A DNA stretch of 64,000 bases, taken from NCBI RefSeq assembly GCF_003217355.1, contig NZ_QJTK01000010.1, positions 53,613 through 117,612 on the forward strand, given 5' to 3'. The notes beneath the pieces were generated by a model. That model was not told the origin of the DNA. It was given only the letters and a program-made list of their open reading frames with translations, and made no database searches. The position numbers and the translations under genes were made by a program. Position 1 is the first letter of the stretch. Each line of letters opens with the position of its first letter. This DNA is from Rhodobacter viridis (GTDB taxonomy: Bacteria > Pseudomonadota > Alphaproteobacteria > Rhodobacterales > Rhodobacteraceae). Shown here piece by piece: positions 1 through 8,737 of the stretch.

Positions 1-525
1 TTCGGGCTCGATTTCGAAAGCTCGCTGGATAAGAGCCAGTATGACGACTACTGGCAGCGCTATCTGTACTTCAACGCGGGCTGGTTCTTTGGCGCCGATG
101 CGCAGGCCTTCGGCAAGCGCTTCCTGCATTATGCTCATGCGATCCGCTGGGACACGCCCGATGAACTGGCGAGCCAGTCGCTTGATCCCTGGCTCGATCA
201 GGTGGCGCTGCCGCTGGTGATTCACAGTTTCTGCGGCGGGCGGCCGGGGCCGGAGCTGGCGGGGCTCGATGGCGATGTGACCTGCCATTACCGCGCCCTG
301 CCGCTGCTTTATGCGCGCGAAAGCGATGCGGTCGTGGCGCAACTCGAAGCGATCTGCGCCCCGCAACCGATGAAGCGGATCCTGCGCCTTTACGAACCGG
401 CGAAGAAGCTGATCTATCAGCGCAAGGGTCTGAAACTGCGCGCGAAATTCGACCGCAGCGCGCTACCCCGGCGCGAGTCGATGCTGCGCAACGCGATCAA
501 GCGCGAGAAACTCTGGCTGCGCTGA
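1..525 (+). CDS. C-terminal part of an unknown protein (5-prime end outside window)
   Basis: The frame is open from the first base to the TGA at 523-525, so this is the last 174 residues of a longer protein. The visible part is rich in aromatic residues and contains WFFGADAQAFGKRF near its start and a basic C-terminus (KREKLWLR). The arrangement reminded me of glycosyltransferase-like proteins, but no diagnostic motif is visible and I do not assign a function. The internal ATG at 202 is not a convincing start because the same frame reads through sensible protein upstream. The gene is followed by about 100 bp before the RTX genes on the same strand. Codon use (strong GC at third position) matches the neighbours. 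Confidence 0.7.
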   Translation, partial: FGLDFESSLDKSQYDDYWQRYLYFNAGWFFGADAQAFGKRFLHYAHAIRWDTPDELASQSLDPWLDQVALPLVIHSFCGGRPGPELAGLDGDVTCHYRALPLLYARESDAVVAQLEAICAPQPMKRILRLYEPAKKLIYQRKGLKLRAKFDRSALPRRESMLRNAIKREKLWLR

Positions 526-626
526 GCCGCGCCTGATCGACGCACGGCGGGTTTCCCTGACTTGCGGCTTTCGCGCAACAGGCGGACTCTTTCCCCGCGA
601 CTGAACATTCATTCTGGGGGAATGAC

Positions 627-2099
627 ATGACCGTAAGAATTCTGACAGTCAGCGGCACCAACACGCCCCACGGCTATTCGCTGTCGGCCGGGGACTCTCT
701 GATCGTGGCACCCGGCACGCTGGTGGTTGGCGCGACAGGCGATGGTGTCAACGTCGCGATCACAGGCGGATCCAGCCATTACGCGCGCATCTTCGGCAGC
801 GTGATCGGCACCGATGACGGTCTCGAAGTTGGGGAAGGCAACACCAACTTCTCGATCCTCGTCGGAAATACCGGCCTGATTTCGGGATATTGGGGCATCT
901 ACGCCCCAGGGCGGGACGACCTGCGCGTGACGAACTTCGGCAGCATCACCGGCGTCAACACCGGGGTCTTTGCCACCGGCGACCGTGCCGTGATCCTCAA
1001 CTACGGCGACATCGACGCCAGCGCGGGCGGTGGTGTCCAACTCGGTTCGCACACAGGCACCGACGGGACTGAATCGCGGCTGATCAACTTCGGCACCGTT
1101 TCGGGGCCCACGCATTCCGTGTTTGGATACGGGGGATCCGACGACATCGTGCGCAACCACGGCACCTTGCAAGGCTATGTCGAGCTTATGGGCGGCGCAG
1201 ACACCTTGGCGAACCGGGGCGACATTGTCGGCAATATCGACATGGGGACTGCCGCTGACCTGCTTGACAACCGGTACGGGCAGATTGACGGCGACATCCA
1301 TATGGGCGACGGCGCCGATACGCTGTTCAACCAGGGCGGCACGATGACCGGGACCGTCTGGCTTGACGAAGGGAACGACATCTACGACGGGCGCTCGGGA
1401 GCCGTGACCGGCGTGGTCTACGGCGGCATCGGCAACGACACATTCATCGGCAATGCGCTTGCGGCCGAAACCTTCGATGGCGGCGACGGCACGGACCAGA
1501 TCGACTTCCGCTTTGGCCCCGCAGTGACGATCGCGCTGGATCAAAGCTTCGACAATGACGGCGCGGCGATCGGCGACAGCTACACCGGTTTCGAGAACGT
1601 TCTGGGTTCGGCACGGGCCGACATGATCCGGGGCAATGCCTCGGCCAACGTTCTCAATGCCCTCTCGGGGAACGACGATCTGGAGGGGGCGGCCGGCGCC
1701 GACACGCTCTACGGGCAGAACGGCAATGACACGCTCAGTGGCGGCGCTGACGTCGACGCGCTTCTGGGCGGCAGCGGCAATGACGTTTTCCTCTATGACG
1801 CGCTCGGCGATCGCGGCGATTCCATCGCCGATTTCAGCAATGTGGCGGGCAACAACGACCGGTTCTGGATCGATGCCTCGGAATTTGGCGGCGGGCTTGC
1901 GGCGGGCGCCCTTGCGGCGGCCGACTTCCGCATCCGCGTCGACAACGTCGCGCAGGATGCCAGCGACCGCTTCATCTTCCGCAGCAGCGATACGACGCTC
2001 TGGTTCGATGCCGACGGCAATGGCGCGGGCGCGCCGCTGATGGTGGCCGATCTTCAGGTGGGCGCGACAATGACCGCCGCGGACATCTTGCTGATCTGA
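627..2099 (+). CDS. Secreted RTX-type calcium-binding protein, copy 1
   Basis: This 490-residue protein has no classical signal peptide, which fits type I secretion by a C-terminal signal. Residues about 30-250 are a run of short Gly/Asn-rich beta-strand repeats (GSITGVNTG, GDIVGNI and similar) that look like a beta-solenoid. Residues about 345-385 hold RTX nonapeptides of the GGxGxDxLx type, for example GNDDLEGAAGADTLYGQNGN. The last 105 residues form a serralysin-like C-terminal region (DSIADF, DRFIFR, TTLWFDADGNGAGAP). The start ATG follows a GGGGGA ribosome site. No ABC exporter genes lie nearby, so secretion would rely on a system encoded elsewhere. The role is unknown; adhesin or surface-layer type functions are common for this architecture. 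Confidence 0.85.
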   Translation: MTVRILTVSGTNTPHGYSLSAGDSLIVAPGTLVVGATGDGVNVAITGGSSHYARIFGSVIGTDDGLEVGEGNTNFSILVGNTGLISGYWGIYAPGRDDLRVTNFGSITGVNTGVFATGDRAVILNYGDIDASAGGGVQLGSHTGTDGTESRLINFGTVSGPTHSVFGYGGSDDIVRNHGTLQGYVELMGGADTLANRGDIVGNIDMGTAADLLDNRYGQIDGDIHMGDGADTLFNQGGTMTGTVWLDEGNDIYDGRSGAVTGVVYGGIGNDTFIGNALAAETFDGGDGTDQIDFRFGPAVTIALDQSFDNDGAAIGDSYTGFENVLGSARADMIRGNASANVLNALSGNDDLEGAAGADTLYGQNGNDTLSGGADVDALLGGSGNDVFLYDALGDRGDSIADFSNVAGNNDRFWIDASEFGGGLAAGALAAADFRIRVDNVAQDASDRFIFRSSDTTLWFDADGNGAGAPLMVADLQVGATMTAADILLI

Positions 2100-2225
2100 A
2101 CCAGCCGCGGCACGCGTCGCTCGGCCCGGATCGATCTTGTCAGGTCCCAAAGATGACCTTGCAAGAATCATTTCGAACCCTGACCCTTCTCCCGCGGGAA
2201 ACCGTCTTATCCGGGGGAGAGAGAC

Positions 2226-3551
2226 ATGGCGCTGATCGCCACGACGACCAACACGATCTCATCGGGCGTGCTCGTCACGCTGACAAGTGTCGATCATCTC
2301 ATCGTCAACACGAATGTACTGCTTGCCTCGGTGAATGACGACGCGGTCAGCAGCACCGGCGGGACGGCGCAGATTCTGGGCACGGTGATCGGCACGAGCG
2401 CGGGCATCCGCAGCACCGGTCACGCCTTCTCGGTCTTCATCGGAGCAACCGGCACGGTGGCCAGCACAGGGGCGAGCGGCACCGGCGGCTTGCGGCTGTC
2501 GGGAAGTTTGAACACCGTGACCAATCAGGGCACCGTCACAGGCTCTTTCGGCGTCGTGATCGGCTCGACCGATGCCGGCATCACCTCGACAATCCACAAT
2601 TCGGGAGAAATCAGCGCAACCGATACGGCGATCTTGCGGGTCTTCGGTTGCACCGACACGCTGCGCATCATCAACACCGGCGCGATCAACGGCGGCACCA
2701 ATAGCGATGCGATCAACGCCAACACGAACAGCGCCTCGATCGAACAGGTCCTCAACCAAGGCACGATTGCGGGCGGTCTGCACCTTTTTGGCGGCGCGGA
2801 TCTGGTGGTGAACCGCGGCTTCATCGACGCCAGCGTATTTCTGGGCACGGGGGCCGACAGCTTCGACGGACGCAGCGGCGAAGTGACGGGAACGGTCGAC
2901 GGCGGAGAAGACGACGACAGCTTCATCGGCAACGCGCTGGTGAACGAGAGCTTCGACGGGGGCGACGGATCGGACCTGCTCGACTTCCGCTTCGGCGGGG
3001 CGGTCACGGTGGCGCTCGACAACAGTTTCTCGACCGATGGCGCGGCTCTTGGCGACAGTTACGTCAATTTCGAGCGCGTCCTCGGCTCGCAACGCGATGA
3101 CGTGATCCGCGGCGCGGAGGGGACCAATATTCTGCTCGGACGGGGCGGGGCCGACAGTCTCGACGGCGCCGGGGGCAATGACGTCCTGAATGGCGGCGCC
3201 GGGATCGACAGGCTGACGGGCGGTCTGGGCAATGACGTGTTCCGTTTCAACATGTTGGCGGAGTTCGGCGACGCAATCACCGACTTTGGCGCAGGCGCGG
3301 GCAACAACGACAAGTTCCAGTTCGACGCCTCCGCGCTCGGGGGCGGGCTCGTCGTCGGAGCGCTGGCGGCGGGGGCCTTCGTCAGCCGCCTCGACAACCA
3401 CGCACAGGATGCCAACGACCGCTTCATCTTCCGCACCTCCGACACCACGCTCTGGTTCGATGCCGACGGCAATGGCGCGGGCGCGGCGGTGATGGTGGCT
3501 GACCTGCAGGCGGGGGCGGTGGTCACCGTCGCCGACATCCAGCTGGTCTGA
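2226..3551 (+). CDS. Secreted RTX-type calcium-binding protein, copy 2 (paralogue)
   Basis: This 441-residue protein has the same architecture as the preceding gene: an N-terminal beta-solenoid-like half (GTVIGTSAG, GTVTGSFG), RTX nonapeptides at about residues 300-345, and the same C-terminal module. The C-terminal 150 residues are nearly superimposable on copy 1. The DNA around 3440-3490 is almost identical to 1990-2040, which shows a fairly recent tandem duplication. The start ATG follows GGGGGAGAG. The N-terminal halves differ much more than the C-terminal halves, suggesting one conserved secretion/calcium module carrying different passengers. The gene lies 126 bp after copy 1, probably co-transcribed with it. 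Confidence 0.85.
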   Translation: MALIATTTNTISSGVLVTLTSVDHLIVNTNVLLASVNDDAVSSTGGTAQILGTVIGTSAGIRSTGHAFSVFIGATGTVASTGASGTGGLRLSGSLNTVTNQGTVTGSFGVVIGSTDAGITSTIHNSGEISATDTAILRVFGCTDTLRIINTGAINGGTNSDAINANTNSASIEQVLNQGTIAGGLHLFGGADLVVNRGFIDASVFLGTGADSFDGRSGEVTGTVDGGEDDDSFIGNALVNESFDGGDGSDLLDFRFGGAVTVALDNSFSTDGAALGDSYVNFERVLGSQRDDVIRGAEGTNILLGRGGADSLDGAGGNDVLNGGAGIDRLTGGLGNDVFRFNMLAEFGDAITDFGAGAGNNDKFQFDASALGGGLVVGALAAGAFVSRLDNHAQDANDRFIFRTSDTTLWFDADGNGAGAAVMVADLQAGAVVTVADIQLV

Positions 3552-3653
3552 GCCGGACCCGCGAAACCGTCGACCTCCCGAGCGCCAGGCCTCAAGGGGC
3601 GTGGCAATCCGGCCGCGGCGATTGAAGGATGACTTTGCAAAAGCCCCTCTTGC

Positions 3654-3943
3654 ATGGAGGCTGAAGTGTCGATCAACGTCAGTCCCGCCCCCTCAACACC
3701 ACCGGCATCGGCATCGCGCTTTCCGGCTTCGGCAGCGGGCTGGTGCTCGGCGAGCGTGTCGCGACGGCCTTCGTCAGCCGCACTGACAACCGGGCGCAGG
3801 ATGCCGATGACCGCTTCATTTTCCGCACCACCGATGGCATGCTCTGGTTCGATGCCGATGGCAAGGGCGGCAGTGCGGCCGTCCAGATTGCGGACCTGCA
3901 GGACGGCGCGGCGCTGAAGGTGGTCGACATCTGGGGGCTCTGA
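3654..3943 (+). pseudogene. Degenerate third copy of the RTX gene (5-prime stub plus C-terminal module, frameshifted)
   Basis: The frame ending at 3943 reads LNTTGIGIALSGFGSG and then FVSRTDNRAQDADDRFIFR and WFDADGKGGSA, which is the same C-terminal module that closes the two upstream RTX genes. The plausible start (ATG 3654, or GTG 3666 after GGAGG) lies in a different frame and runs only to about MEAEVSINVSPAP before the homology moves to the other frame near 3690-3697. Both the solenoid half and the RTX repeats are missing. I read this as an internally deleted and frameshifted relic. The alternative is that the GTG at 3743 starts a 66-residue peptide of no clear use. Confidence 0.6.
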
Positions 3944-3981
3944 GCCCTCCATATCGGCGAAAACGAATGTGTTTGAAGGGG

Positions 3982-4009
3982 CGCGGGCGGGGGGATAGGC
4001 TCGCCCGCG
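3982..4009. repeat. Inverted repeat upstream of metY
   Basis: The 8-bp arms CGCGGGCG (3982-3989) and CGCCCGCG (4002-4009) pair perfectly around a 12-base loop, 20 bases before the metY start codon. No T-run follows, so a simple intrinsic terminator is unlikely. It could be a leader structure or the end of the RTX transcript. I looked for the SAM-II and SAM/SAH riboswitch cores known upstream of methionine genes in this group and did not recognise either. Confidence 0.4.
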
Positions 4010-4028
4010 ACCATTCAGGGAGACCCCG

Positions 4029-5312
4029 ATGACGGACCAGGCCTTTGACACGCTTCAGATTCACGCCGGTGCAGCCCCCGACCCCGCGACCGGGGCGCGG
4101 CAGGTGCCGATCTACCAGACCACGGCTTATGTCTTCAAGGACGCCGATCATGCGGCGCGGCTCTTCAACCTGCAGGAAGTGGGCTACATCTACTCGCGCC
4201 TGACCAACCCGACCGTTTCGGCGCTGGCCGCGCGCGTCGCGGCGCTGGAAGGCGGCGCGGGGGCGGTGTGCTGCTCCTCGGGCCATGCGGCGCAGATCAT
4301 GGCGCTCTTTCCGCTGATGGGACCGGGGCTGAATATAGTCGCCTCGACCCGGCTTTACGGCGGCACGATCACCCAGTTCAGCCAGACGATCAAACGCTTC
4401 GGCTGGTCCTGCACCTTCGTCGATTTCGACGATCTGGCGGCGCTCGAAGCCGCGGTGGACGAGAACACCCGGGCGATCTTCTGCGAATCGATTTCGAACC
4501 CGGGCGGCTACATCACCGACCTGCCCGCGGTCGCCGCCGTCGCGAACAAGGTCGGCCTGCCGCTCATCGTCGACAACACGCTGGCCTCGCCGTACCTCTG
4601 CCGTCCGATCGAGCATGGCGCGACGCTGGTCGTGCATTCGGCCACGAAATACCTGACCGGCAACGGCACGGTGACCGGCGGCGTGATCATCGATTCGGGC
4701 AAGTTCGACTGGTCGGCCTCGGGCAAGTTCCCCAGCCTTTCGGCGCCGGAACCGGCCTATCACGGGCTGAAGTTCCACGAGGCGCTCGGCCCGATGGCCT
4801 TCACCTTCCATTCGATCGCCGTCGGCCTGCGCGATCTGGGTATGACGATGAACCCGCAGGGCGCGCATTACACGCTGATGGGCATCGAAACCCTGAGCCT
4901 GCGCATGGAAAAGCACGTCGCCAATGCGAAAGCGGTGGCGGAATGGCTCGAAAACGATCCGCGCATCGAGTTCGTCACCTGGGCCGGGCTGCCCTCCTCG
5001 CCCTGGCATGAACGCGCCAACCGGCTCTGCCCGAAGGGCGCGGGGGCGCTCTTTACCGTCGCGGTCAAGGGCGGCTATGAAGCTTGCGTGAAATTGGTCA
5101 ACAATCTCAAGCTGTTCAGCCATGTGGCCAACTTGGGCGATGCGCGCTCGCTGATCATCCATTCGGCCTCGACCACGCACCGGCAGCTGACCGAAGAGCA
5201 GCAGGTCAAGGCGGGCGCGGCGCCGAATGTGGTGCGGCTTTCGATCGGCATCGAGAATGCCGCCGATCTGATCGCCGATCTGGATCAGGCGCTCGCCGCC
5301 GCCACCGCCTGA
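4029..5312 (+). CDS. metY: O-acetylhomoserine sulfhydrylase / aminocarboxypropyltransferase
   Basis: This 427-residue PLP enzyme of the Cys/Met metabolism family makes homocysteine from O-acetylhomoserine and sulfide in the cytoplasm, the direct-sulfhydrylation route to methionine. The opening FDTLQIHAG and QVPIYQTTAYVF are hallmarks of the family. The PLP lysine is K207 in HSATKYLTGNG, and the aspartate that binds the pyridine nitrogen sits in IVDNTLASPYLCRP. The late SLIIHSASTTHRQL and VRLSIGIEN motifs are also present. Length is normal for MetY. A GGGAGA ribosome site precedes ATG 4029. The gene ends in a strong terminator and appears to be its own transcription unit. MetY and MetZ are hard to separate by eye, but the length and the N-terminus favour MetY. 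Confidence 0.93.
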   Translation: MTDQAFDTLQIHAGAAPDPATGARQVPIYQTTAYVFKDADHAARLFNLQEVGYIYSRLTNPTVSALAARVAALEGGAGAVCCSSGHAAQIMALFPLMGPGLNIVASTRLYGGTITQFSQTIKRFGWSCTFVDFDDLAALEAAVDENTRAIFCESISNPGGYITDLPAVAAVANKVGLPLIVDNTLASPYLCRPIEHGATLVVHSATKYLTGNGTVTGGVIIDSGKFDWSASGKFPSLSAPEPAYHGLKFHEALGPMAFTFHSIAVGLRDLGMTMNPQGAHYTLMGIETLSLRMEKHVANAKAVAEWLENDPRIEFVTWAGLPSSPWHERANRLCPKGAGALFTVAVKGGYEACVKLVNNLKLFSHVANLGDARSLIIHSASTTHRQLTEEQQVKAGAAPNVVRLSIGIENAADLIADLDQALAAATA

Positions 5313-5323
5313 TCGGGTGCAGC

Positions 5324-5359
5324 GAAAAGCCGCCCTCACATTCCGGTGGGCGGCTTTTC
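5324..5359 (+). terminator. Intrinsic terminator after metY
   Basis: A perfect 12-bp stem (GAAAAGCCGCCC with GGGCGGCTTTTC) and a 12-base loop begin 11 bases after the metY stop. The arms themselves supply the A-tract and T-tract, so it can work in both directions. Confidence 0.85.
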
Positions 5360-5391
5360 ATGCGCGGTTTTCTGCTTTACCTAGACTTCAG

Positions 5392-5474
5392 TGTTGCGGC
5401 GCCGGTATCGGCGCCTCTTTCCATGTGTTACTGCTGCGGCGCCCTCATGGGCGCCCCTGCCCCTGTGTTGAAGC
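5392..5474. repeat. Two tandem 40-bp units, each with a GC hairpin
   Basis: Unit 1 begins TGTTGCGGCGCC near 5392 and unit 2 begins TGCTGCGGCGCC near 5432. Each has a perfect 7-bp stem with a 4-base loop (5398-5415: GGCGCCG/CGGCGCC; 5438-5455: GGCGCCC/GGGCGCC) and ends in a TGTGTT-like tail. Unit 2 ends about 7 bases before the start codon of the next gene, so the array forms its leader. The function is not known. Confidence 0.55.
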
Positions 5475-5480
5475 CAAGGC

Positions 5481-8400
5481 ATGAAACCGAACTTCGCCCT
5501 CAATCTCTCGCATGACGGTATCGGACTGCTTCACCGCGGCAAAAGCGGCTGGGAGCTGGTGGGCGAGGTGGCGCTGGACGCCCCCGATTTCGGCGAGCGC
5601 CTGACCGCGCTGCGGCGCGCCGCGAAATCGCGCGCCCCCGAGGGCGTGACCTCGAAGATCGTCGTTCCGGCGTCGCAGATCCTTTATACCGAAGTCGAAG
5701 CCCCCGGCCCGCAATCGGCGGTGCGGCGCAAGCAGATCGCCGATGCGCTCGAGGGGATGACCCCTTACGAGGTGGCGGAGCTGGTCTTTGACTGGTCCGG
5801 TCAGGGCGAGGTGGTGCAGGTCGCCGTCGTCGCCCGCGAGACCCTGGCCGAGGCCGAGGCCTTTGCCGATGATTGCGGCTTCTGCCCGGTGTCCTTCGTC
5901 GCCGCTCCCGATCCCGCGGCGTTCGAGGGCGAGCCGTGGTTCGGCATCACCTCGATGGCGTCTGCGCATCTGCCGCAGGGCGCGCGGATCGAACGCGACG
6001 AGGCGGCTTTGCCGGTCGCGCTGCTGCTCGGGGGCGCCGCCCCTGTCGAGATCGCCGAAGCGGCCCCGGCTGAGATCACCCAGCCCGCGCCGGAGCTGCC
6101 GCCCGCCGTGGCGCAGCCGCTGGTCCCCGAAGCTTTCGCGGCCCCCGCGCCCGAACCCGAACCTGTCGCGGAAGCGCTTCATGAGGCGCCCCCCGCGCCA
6201 CTGCCCGAGCTCGCCGCCGAAGAGGTCGCGCCGATCGCGGCGCCCGCGGCGGCGGTGATCGCGCCCGAGCCGGTTTTGGTCGAAGAGTTGCAAGAGGTTG
6301 CAAGCCCGGCAGAGGTCGCGGCCCCGGCCGAGGAAAGCCTGCCCCCTGCCCCGCCCGCCGAGGAACTCGCGGCCGCGCCGGAGGCGGAAGTGCAGCCCGA
6401 AGCCGTGCCGGAGGAACCGGCCGACGCCCCGGTGCCGGAACTGGCCGCGCGCGAAAATGTCGATCTGCTCGCCGCGCTTGAGGATGACCGGCTGAGCGGT
6501 TTCGACGCGATTGCGCCGATGACGATCGAAATGCCCGAGACCACCGCCGCGGCCGAAACCGCGCGTGCAGGCGCTGCGGCGCGCAAGCCGCTTCCCGGGG
6601 CGGCGCGTCCCGGCGCGCCGGGCAAAGGTCGCAACGGCGGTCAGGGTGGCGGCCCGCGTCAAGGTGGTGGCCAAGGTCAGGGCGCAGGCCAAGGCGGCCC
6701 GCGCCAAGGACAGCCCGGACAACGCCCGGGACAGGGGGGCGCGGGTCAGGGCGGTCAGAAACCCGGGCAGCGCAAACCGCTTGTGGCCGGGGCGGAACGT
6801 CCCGGTGTCGCGGGCCTTGGCGCGAGTGAGGCCCAGATCGAGGCGCCGCGCGCGCCGCAACAACCAAACCCGATGCTGGCGGCGCAAGACAGCGACGCGA
6901 TGGCAGCGGCAGACAAGCTGCGCAAGATGGCCGAGGACAGCCGCCGTCTTGCGGCGATGGGCACCGCGGCCCTTGGCGCGACCGCAGGCAAGGTGATTGC
7001 CAAGGCGCAGGACATGCGCCCGAAGGTCGAAATCCCGAGCCGCAGCCCGGCGCCGGGCCAACCCGAGGTCGTGCCTTCGACCGCGCGCGGCAAGACTGTC
7101 ATCGGCGGACGCAAGGCCGACAAGATCGGCGGCAAGCCGAAATACATGGGCGTGTCGCTGCTGGGCGGGCTGGTGGCCTTCCTCGCCATCGCCGCGCTGT
7201 GGTCGAGCTTCCTGATCGAGCCGGATGCGACGACATCCGCGAGCAGCACCGAAACCGCCAGCGCGCCTGCCACTCCGGCCCCGGCCGCGGCTCCGCTTGT
7301 CGCGATGCAGGACACGCCCGCGATGAGCCTCGCCGATGCCGAGGCCAAGGCGCAGGCGGCGCAAAAGCCGGCCGCGGCCCCCGCCCCCACGACGCCCGAG
7401 CCGCAAGCGACCGTCTCGACCTCGCAGGTGACGCTGCCCGCCTTGCCGAAACTGCCCCCGGTCGAGGCGAAACCGGCCACGAAACCCGCCGCAAAGCCTG
7501 CCGCGCCGCAGACCCCTGCCGCGCCGGGCATCGCAGCCGCCCCCGCGGCACCGCCGGCCGCGGCGGCGCCGGTCGCCAATCCGACGAAGAACGGCACGCT
7601 GACCGCAAGCGGCATCACGCTCTTTGAAGGGGCGCCGCCGTCGAAATCGAAACCGCGCCCGACCTCGGTCAGTCGCGCCGCCGAAAAGGCTGCCGCAGCG
7701 GCTGCCGCGGCGGAAACCCCGGCCGTCGATCCGGCGCTGAAGAACGCCCGGCCGAAAGCCCGTCCGGCCACGGTCGAAAGCGCTGCGGCGAAAGCGGCTG
7801 CGACGCCTGCCCCCGCACCGGCCGCGACGCCGACAACAGCGACGCCCCCCGCGAACCCGGATGATGGCGCGCTGCTTGCCCCGGGCCTCTCGCCAGATCT
7901 GGCAGCGGTGCTGAACCGCGCCCAGCCGAAACCCCGTCCGGGCTCGGTCGAGAAACTGGCCGCTGCCGCAACGGCGAAAGCCGCGGAGGAAAAGGCGGCC
8001 GCCGAGGCCAAGGCCGCCGCGGATGCGAAACTGGCCGCCGACGCCAAGGCCGCCGAAGCGGCCGGGCTGGCCTCTTCGCGTCGTCCGATGTCGCGGCCGC
8101 AGAGCCTGCAGTCTTCGGTGCAGACAGCGCTGGCGGCGGCGATTGCCGCAGAGCCTGCCCCCGCCGTGCGCGTTGCCGCCGCCCCTGCCCCGCAACCCGA
8201 GCCCGTTGCCGTCGCCGCCCCGGCGAAGCCGGTGCGCACGAAGCCCTCGCCGCCGCCCGAGCCGACCGTGATTGCCAGCCCCGACGTCGAGACGGGCGAG
8301 GTCGAATCCGCCCCGGTCGCCGCACGGGGGCCGACCGCAGCCTCGGTCGCGCGCGAAGCGACGCAGAAGAACGCGCTTGATCTGAGCAAGATCTCCCTGA

Positions 8401-8582
8401 TCGGGCTTTATGGCACGCCCTCCAACCGTCGCGCGCTGGTGCGCTTGCCGAACGGCCGGTTCTTCAAGCTGCAGGTCGGCGACCGGATCGACGGGGGCCA
8501 GGTCACCGCGATCGGCGACAGCCAGATGACCTATCAAAAGGGCGGCAACCCGATCACGCTGAAGCTGCTCAAGGGCGGCTGA
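5481..8582 (+). CDS. Long Ala/Pro-rich inner-membrane protein with GspL/PilM-like N-terminus and PilP/GspC-like C-terminus
   Basis: This 1033-residue protein opens with a folded domain of about 170 residues (KPNFALNLSHDGIGLLHR, IVVPASQILYTEVEAP) that resembles the actin-like cytoplasmic domain of type II secretion GspL and pilus PilM proteins. A low-complexity Ala/Pro/Glu and Gly/Gln-rich stretch follows (residues about 190-440). A single membrane segment lies near residues 558-577 (VSLLGGLVAFLAIAALWSSF). A second long Ala/Pro/Lys linker includes repeated KPRPxSV motifs. A short C-terminal beta domain begins near residue 971 (ISLIGLYGTPSNRRALVRLP, FKLQVGDRI) and resembles PilP/GspC. This predicts a cytoplasm-to-periplasm bridge. 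No other secretion or pilus genes are adjacent. The domain assignments come from pattern recognition only. Confidence 0.7.
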   Translation: MKPNFALNLSHDGIGLLHRGKSGWELVGEVALDAPDFGERLTALRRAAKSRAPEGVTSKIVVPASQILYTEVEAPGPQSAVRRKQIADALEGMTPYEVAELVFDWSGQGEVVQVAVVARETLAEAEAFADDCGFCPVSFVAAPDPAAFEGEPWFGITSMASAHLPQGARIERDEAALPVALLLGGAAPVEIAEAAPAEITQPAPELPPAVAQPLVPEAFAAPAPEPEPVAEALHEAPPAPLPELAAEEVAPIAAPAAAVIAPEPVLVEELQEVASPAEVAAPAEESLPPAPPAEELAAAPEAEVQPEAVPEEPADAPVPELAARENVDLLAALEDDRLSGFDAIAPMTIEMPETTAAAETARAGAAARKPLPGAARPGAPGKGRNGGQGGGPRQGGGQGQGAGQGGPRQGQPGQRPGQGGAGQGGQKPGQRKPLVAGAERPGVAGLGASEAQIEAPRAPQQPNPMLAAQDSDAMAAADKLRKMAEDSRRLAAMGTAALGATAGKVIAKAQDMRPKVEIPSRSPAPGQPEVVPSTARGKTVIGGRKADKIGGKPKYMGVSLLGGLVAFLAIAALWSSFLIEPDATTSASSTETASAPATPAPAAAPLVAMQDTPAMSLADAEAKAQAAQKPAAAPAPTTPEPQATVSTSQVTLPALPKLPPVEAKPATKPAAKPAAPQTPAAPGIAAAPAAPPAAAAPVANPTKNGTLTASGITLFEGAPPSKSKPRPTSVSRAAEKAAAAAAAAETPAVDPALKNARPKARPATVESAAAKAAATPAPAPAATPTTATPPANPDDGALLAPGLSPDLAAVLNRAQPKPRPGSVEKLAAAATAKAAEEKAAAEAKAAADAKLAADAKAAEAAGLASSRRPMSRPQSLQSSVQTALAAAIAAEPAPAVRVAAAPAPQPEPVAVAAPAKPVRTKPSPPPEPTVIASPDVETGEVESAPVAARGPTAASVAREATQKNALDLSKISLIGLYGTPSNRRALVRLPNGRFFKLQVGDRIDGGQVTAIGDSQMTYQKGGNPITLKLLKGG

Positions 8583-8737
8583 GGCCAATCGCCGTTCACA
8601 TCCGGTAACAGGGCCGAAACCTCGGGCTTTTGCGCTTGGCGCAAAAGCCCTTTCTCGTTAGGCTTGCCCCATCCCCCGCGTTTGACGCCCAACCGCGCTG
8701 CCCCGCAGCCGGAGCGTCCTTGTTTGAATGAGATTGC

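Noticed and set aside
609..2171. 520-residue minus-strand open frame opposite the first RTX gene
   Set aside because: It is the mirror of the RTX gene in high-GC DNA; the plus strand has a clean family match and ribosome site.
3944..4028. Possible SAM riboswitch before metY
   Set aside because: The leader is short and holds only a plain 8-bp hairpin; the conserved SAM-II or SAM/SAH cores were not seen.
5445..8588. 1047-residue minus-strand frame rich in Arg and Gly
   Set aside because: It arises from the Ala/Pro-rich plus-strand gene read backwards; it has low complexity and no domain, whereas the plus strand has folded ends and a membrane span.
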